Origin: Simmondsia chinensis
Lineage: Eukaryota; Streptophyta; Magnoliopsida; Caryophyllales; Simmondsiaceae
Direction: 5' to 3'
NCBI GenBank assembly: GCA_018398585.1
Contig: JAGTTD010000014.1
Span: 21,699,387-21,763,386 of the forward strand
Length of the DNA: 64,000 nucleotides
The notes below the pieces were generated by a model, which was not told the DNA's origin, searched no databases, and saw nothing but the letters and a program-made list of their open reading frames with translations. Below are positions 40,701 through 46,700 of this stretch, piece after piece (within the stretch, counting starts at the first letter, position 1; each line of letters starts with the position of its first letter). The position numbers were made by a program, and so were the translations under genes.

Positions 40701-43700
40701 GCCAAGGCAAGATCTGGGACGGTAAGATGTACGCAACCTTTCCCCTAGAGAATGCTACCCTGGAGAGACGTCGTTTCCAAAGGGGCCCCAACTCGTAATG
40801 ATTTTAGAAAAAAAACGCCTTAGGTGCAACAACAACCATTATGTTGGCTCTAAAGCCAATATCATTGTAATTTTGATGATAACAAGCATTTAGTGAGTCA
40901 AGTGATTTAAATTGTTCTAATCTTATTTTTAAGTGACTTATAAAAAAGCTAGGCACATCAAAGATTAATCATGGATACGAAGCTTTCCAAAAAATGATAA
41001 ATCAAGAGGAAAAGAGATAAAAGCTGAAGAGAAGATTTATCCAGATTGAAGAGAACGTGATCCGAGTCCGAGCATCTTAAAGTCATTTATTTTTATTGTC
41101 TAGGACTTAGGATCAGGATATATCAATTGAGTCCAAGTCTCAATATTGATATGTGATGCTCTTACAAAAATGTTTTTGGAAAATATTTTTGAAAGTTGAT
41201 TTATCAAATTTTATTTGAAAAATATTCAAGTCAAAATTAAACCTATCTAATTTATCATTTAAAATATTTTTTTTTGAGATTGGTACTTTGAAAAGTATGA
41301 TCAAATCAAATAAAGATAAAATTTTAATGGGTGTTGATTTAGCTTGATTTATGGAACTAATTATTTTTATAATCAAGTAAAGTGGGAAATAAATTCAAAA
41401 ATTTGAACAAATATAGTAATCAATCAATCAATTTTTAACTTAGGAAATGCAATAAAATTATCCCACCAATCAAGCAAATTGATCAAAACGTGTAAATGCA
41501 CCCGGGTAGGCTGAGTGTCGACACACGGGCGGTATGTGTCGACACACAGACTTACAGTAGACACAAAGAGCTGCTATGTGTCGAGACACAGACTGAAAAA
41601 GCTCAAAACGGCTACTTTTGACTTGATTTCTTTCCAAAACCTTTTTCTAATTTTTTGAACGTCTTAATGGCCCTCATTTGCCTATAAATAGGGCATGAAT
41701 GCTTTGGTTAAAATCATCCAATACTCTCTAGCATTCCTTGATAAAAAGTTCTCTTATATACTTGTGCTTTAAAGGTTTGTTTTTTAAGCTTTGTTTAAAA
41801 CTTTTATTAGAGCATCACTTGTTCTCTTATTGTTGATCTTTGAGCTTTATTGGCATATCCTTAGCTTTGGCTAAGCTTGATCAAGTGTCAATTCACTCTT
41901 GAAAGAGTAAAGAATTTGAGTGCTTTAATTCTTTCATTACTTTATTCAAATTTATTTCATTGTAAAGGTTCGATCCTGAACCTACTGTTTATAAAAGGAT
42001 CAGTTGTAAAAGGTTGGTCTTGAGCCTACGTACAAAAAGACCGGTTGTAAAGGTTGGATCCTGAGCCTGTTCTTAAAAAGGATCATCGAGCTTAGTTAAA
42101 GGCTCAAGTGACTAAGAGTAGTCACTTGAGAAGTGGACTAGCTTCCGGTTTGGAAGTGAACCACTATAAAAATCATTGTGCATCTCGTTTATTTTTGTCT
42201 CTGTCTGTTTCAATTAAGATTTATTGTTTTGCTTTTAATTAAATTTTTTGGTTCATATCTTTAATTTTTTATTTATCACTAAAGAACCCAATTCACCCCC
42301 CCTCTTAGGTTGCCATTTGGACTTTCACATTACACACCCGAAACATATTTAGATGATAAATATCAAAAGAGCTTTGGCATTATATTATAGGGAATTTCTC
42401 ACTTGGGCACTCTAATTGTCACGACCCCAAACATAGGGCCAATGACTTATAAGCCAACAGGGGAACCAATAGTCATCGTAGGTGAGACACTAAGAACTTT
42501 TACTCTAAATATGCCTGATAATACAATGGGTAGCATATATTCCCTTGAAGTTTAAAACCCAAAACAATGGCTAAGACTTCCAAAAGTAAACATATTCTAT
42601 ATCACTAAACTGCTAACTCATAAAACGTAAACGAAGATCTTCTAAGGTTGTAACCACTTCAATCATGTAGGGAGGAGGGTCCCTTGAATTTTCTCGAATC
42701 CACTTACTATGCGTTATCTGAAATTGTTAAACAACAGAGTGAGCTTAAAGCTCAGCAAGTAACAGATCCGCCAACAAAAACAAGGACCGAGCATTATTTA
42801 AAAGACACATAACACATTTCAAAAGCATAACCAAAGTTGCTTACTAAAATTTATTCGGAAACTTAAGAACACATCAAATGAACTCTTAGGCCTTAATCCT
42901 CTTGGTTGTGGCTGCATATAATCCCTGCAACTGGGCTCAAAATTGGATTCATAAATGGGTCCCCGGCCAACTACCGGTTCAGATGGTATAATCCCCCATC
43001 GAGGGCTCAGAGATGTCTTTCCTCGTCATCATAGGGCACAACCCACAAAACAAAGTATAAGAAATATATTTCATTTTTGCATATCATAGAACATGATTCA
43101 AACGATATTTCCAAAATACCATAAATCAAAGCATTATAACATAGCCAAATCTCACATTTCACAAACATAGTCAAAGATGCTTATTCAAATCATATTTCCG
43201 AAATTCCACATATCAAAGCATCATAGCCAAATTCCACGTTTCACAAACTTAGTCAAAGATGTTTGATCCTATTTTAATTTTTAACAAATAGAGGGTAAAC
43301 ATGTGGTGTACAAACCAAGTATTTTGAGAATTTAAGAAGCCATTAACATAACAAAACACTTCAACAAAAAAGCGGAAGAGTTAACGAATAAGTTACTTGT
43401 TGAAATAGGGCTCCCTTGAAATTCTAAATTATAAGCTTACTAATTCTCAATTCTTAATTATTTTAGGTGGAGAAAATGTGGAGTTAGATGATTTGAGAGT
43501 TGGCTAAAAGTGCTATTTATAGGAGGAGGGGTTGCTCCCCACTCCAATCCCATATTATACTTGCACCCCAGTCCATGCCATATGCTTGCTCCCCACTTAT
43601 TTTTTTATTTCCTTGCTCCCTACTCCATCCGATATACATATGCATATACATACATACTCAAATACATGTAGGCATACTTATATACATTTGTGTCAAGCAT

Positions 43701-46700
43701 AATATGATATATAATTAGAGGTCAAATTGAGTTTGCTAAATACCAAAGGCTAGACTAACGGGAGAAATTTTTTTTTTTTTTTTTTTAATTTCTGTTTCTT
43801 ACACTAATGTTTGAACTTCATTACTGAGGTACCTTGATTCCAAACAACGGCTATCTGAGTAGTACGCGTTTCAACTTCATGGTAAGTGATATAATTTCCA
43901 AACCTTAGGTTACCTCACTATATATATTGAAATGTCAGGTTACCTATACTCAAACCTTATGATACTTAAGTGATAAATTCCTTATATTATATATTCAAGC
44001 AAGTTGCCAGATGACGATCATAAATCACGCTCAAGATATGGCATACCATGATTTCAGTCTTCACAATAGGAAGGACACGAATTCAACAAAAAAAAAAAAA
44101 AAAAAAAACCAGTGCCTTAAAGGCTCCCGCCTGAGCAGGGTCTGGGGGGTTGGATGTATGCAGCCTTACCCCTTTAAGGTGTTATCCTAAAGAGAGGCTA
44201 TTTCCAGGGACCCCCGACCTGAGAATCATAGAAGCATAACATAAAAGTATGCGGGCATCTAAGCTTAAGAGCAAACGAGTATGAAAGCAAGAGAGCCAAA
44301 AAGCAAGAAAGCAAAAAAGAAGCAAGAAAGCAAAAACACAGCACAAAGCATGCAATGGACAGCAAAAACGCATCAAGAGGCATTAGGAGGCATTAAAACA
44401 GCTCCCCCCTTATCAAGTCACTCAGCCAAGCATACATATAAATCTAGAGCCCCTAGTGTTCTAAACTATGCTCCCCAATACTAAACCAGCACATCAGCCA
44501 CCCCTATGCTAGCCCTCCACTGAGCTCTATCTAAGGTCATCTCCTCATATAGGTTTAGGTGGTTGAGGTCATGTCAGATCATCTCCATCCATATCTTCTT
44601 TGGCCTACCTCTCCCTCTCCTCCCGATTGTAGTATGCAGTTGTTCGCATCTCCTAACAGAGGCAGTGATCGGTCTCCTCTTGACATGCCCAAACCATCAC
44701 AAACATTGCTCCCTCAATTTATCCTCTATTGGGGCCAAACCCACTTGCTTCTTATGACGTCGTTTCTGATCTTATCCTTCTTCATGTGTCTACACATCCA
44801 TCGCAGCATCCTCATCTCCGCCTCCTTCATCTTCTGCGTATGTTGCTGTTTCATTGGCCAACAATCCACGCCATAAGACATAGCGAGTCTCACTACCGTC
44901 TTATAGTATTTTCCCTTTAACTTTAACGGGAATTTCCTATCACAGAGTACCCTGGAGGCCATCCTTCATTTATGCCAACTTACTTTAATAAGGTTATTGA
45001 CATCCTCGTCAACTTCGCCGTCCGTATACCATGGGACCCAAGTATCTAAAACACTCCTTTTGGGGCATGGGCTCTGACTCAATCCTAATGAATCCAAAGG
45101 AGTAAAAGTATAAAAGGAAAAAAAGCGAGTAATCATGATTCCGTGGAGAAGCCTCATCCAATCATATTTGATGAACAAGAATATCTAAGATATGTTGCGT
45201 TTAATAACAAAAATAAAATGGAAAGACTTTGTTGATGTAAAATTATCTGACAACAAGTTAGCCCATAAGTCTTTTTGAGAACTTCACATGTGAGTGTGGT
45301 TAAAAAATGTCCCAATTTGATAAAACCTAACTTGGATTTATACATGGACCTCATATATGTCAACTCCATGGGTCTTAGCCTAAGACCAAATGAAATTAAC
45401 AAGTGTCCATGCAAACCTTTTTTATTAGGTGAGTGGGTTGGAAAACTGGAAATTTGAACCTAAGACTTCTTTCCGCTACGGCCTCAATCTTAATAGTATT
45501 TTAACCACAAGACTAATGGCCTATTTGGCCACACTTTATTCTTTGTAAAAAAACTTTTTTTCGGTAAAAAATATTTTTTAAGGAATTTGAGGTATTTGGC
45601 CTATAAATAAAAGTGCTTTTAAATAGAAGCATAAGATATTTTTCTACTTCAGAGTGGAGGCAAAGGCACAATCTAAAAGTTTTTCAGACAAAAATAACCT
45701 TATTTTAAGCACTCTCTACAAAAAGCACTTCAGTAAAAAATGCTTCTAAAAAAAGCGATTTTTTCATAGTTTCACCAAACAAACCCTAGCCTTATTAGCC
45801 TCCTTGCCAACCCTTGCCGCAAAATTGCATTTAAAGGAATAATAAGAAGATCAGTCAAGCAAGCAGTAAAACTAGTGACATCTTTCCTAATGAATGTTTA
45901 GGTGGTCGTCCTTAGAAACTCATAAAGTAGAAGCACCTTAACTAGAATTTCAATGGGTTTGGTGAACATTCCTTCCCTTATTGTCTTATACTTGCAAGTG
46001 AGGTCATTCTTCCCATCAAACTCCTCACCACTCAAAACGCGGCATAAGCTATTGGAAGAAACCTAAACACAATTAAACAACTCGAATTTAAATTAAAAAG
46101 GACATGATTTACCATATTATTACCAAAGAGAGCACCAACACGCCGTCACCGGATTCCATTAGAACTCCGAAGTTAAGCGTGCTTGGGCGAGAGTAGTACC
46201 AGGATGGGTGACCTCCTGGGAAGTCCTCACCCTCAGGTTGGGGGCACTGGGAAACATCCTCTCTTCAGGTTAACACCCTGAAGGGGGAAGGCTGCGTACA
46301 TCCCCCCCCCCCCCCCCCCCCACCCTGCGTAGGCGGGAGCCCTTGAGACACTAGGTATGTTCCTTTATGTTCCTTTTATCAGCAAATGTGACGGGAGTTT
46401 ACTATGAATAATCTGGGAATTCATGACCTCAAGCAATCATTCAACCAACAAACGCATTACGATGAACTTCGTAGACAAGTTTTGATCCATGACTCGAGAT
46501 ACTTCAACTCTTCTTCTGTTATAGAATGACTGAGACGAGGATTCAACAACAGCAACAACAACAACAGTCCCAGTGCCTCAAGGGCTCACGCATGTGCAGG
46601 GTCTAGAGGTGGGATGTACGCAGCCTTACCCCTTTAGGGTGCTACCCTAAAGGGAGATTGTGTCCGAGGACCCCCAACCTGAGAAGCATAATGGCATAAA

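Noticed and set aside
41500..41600. CRISPR-like array from the spaced TGTGTCGACACA repeats
   Set aside because: Only two or three short palindromes inside a plant LTR, with unequal spacing; the window is eukaryotic.
46140..46235. A functional 5S rRNA gene
   Set aside because: The 5' third has diverged, the sequence runs on into a SINE middle and LINE-like tail, and there is no tandem 5S array or T-run terminator directly after it.
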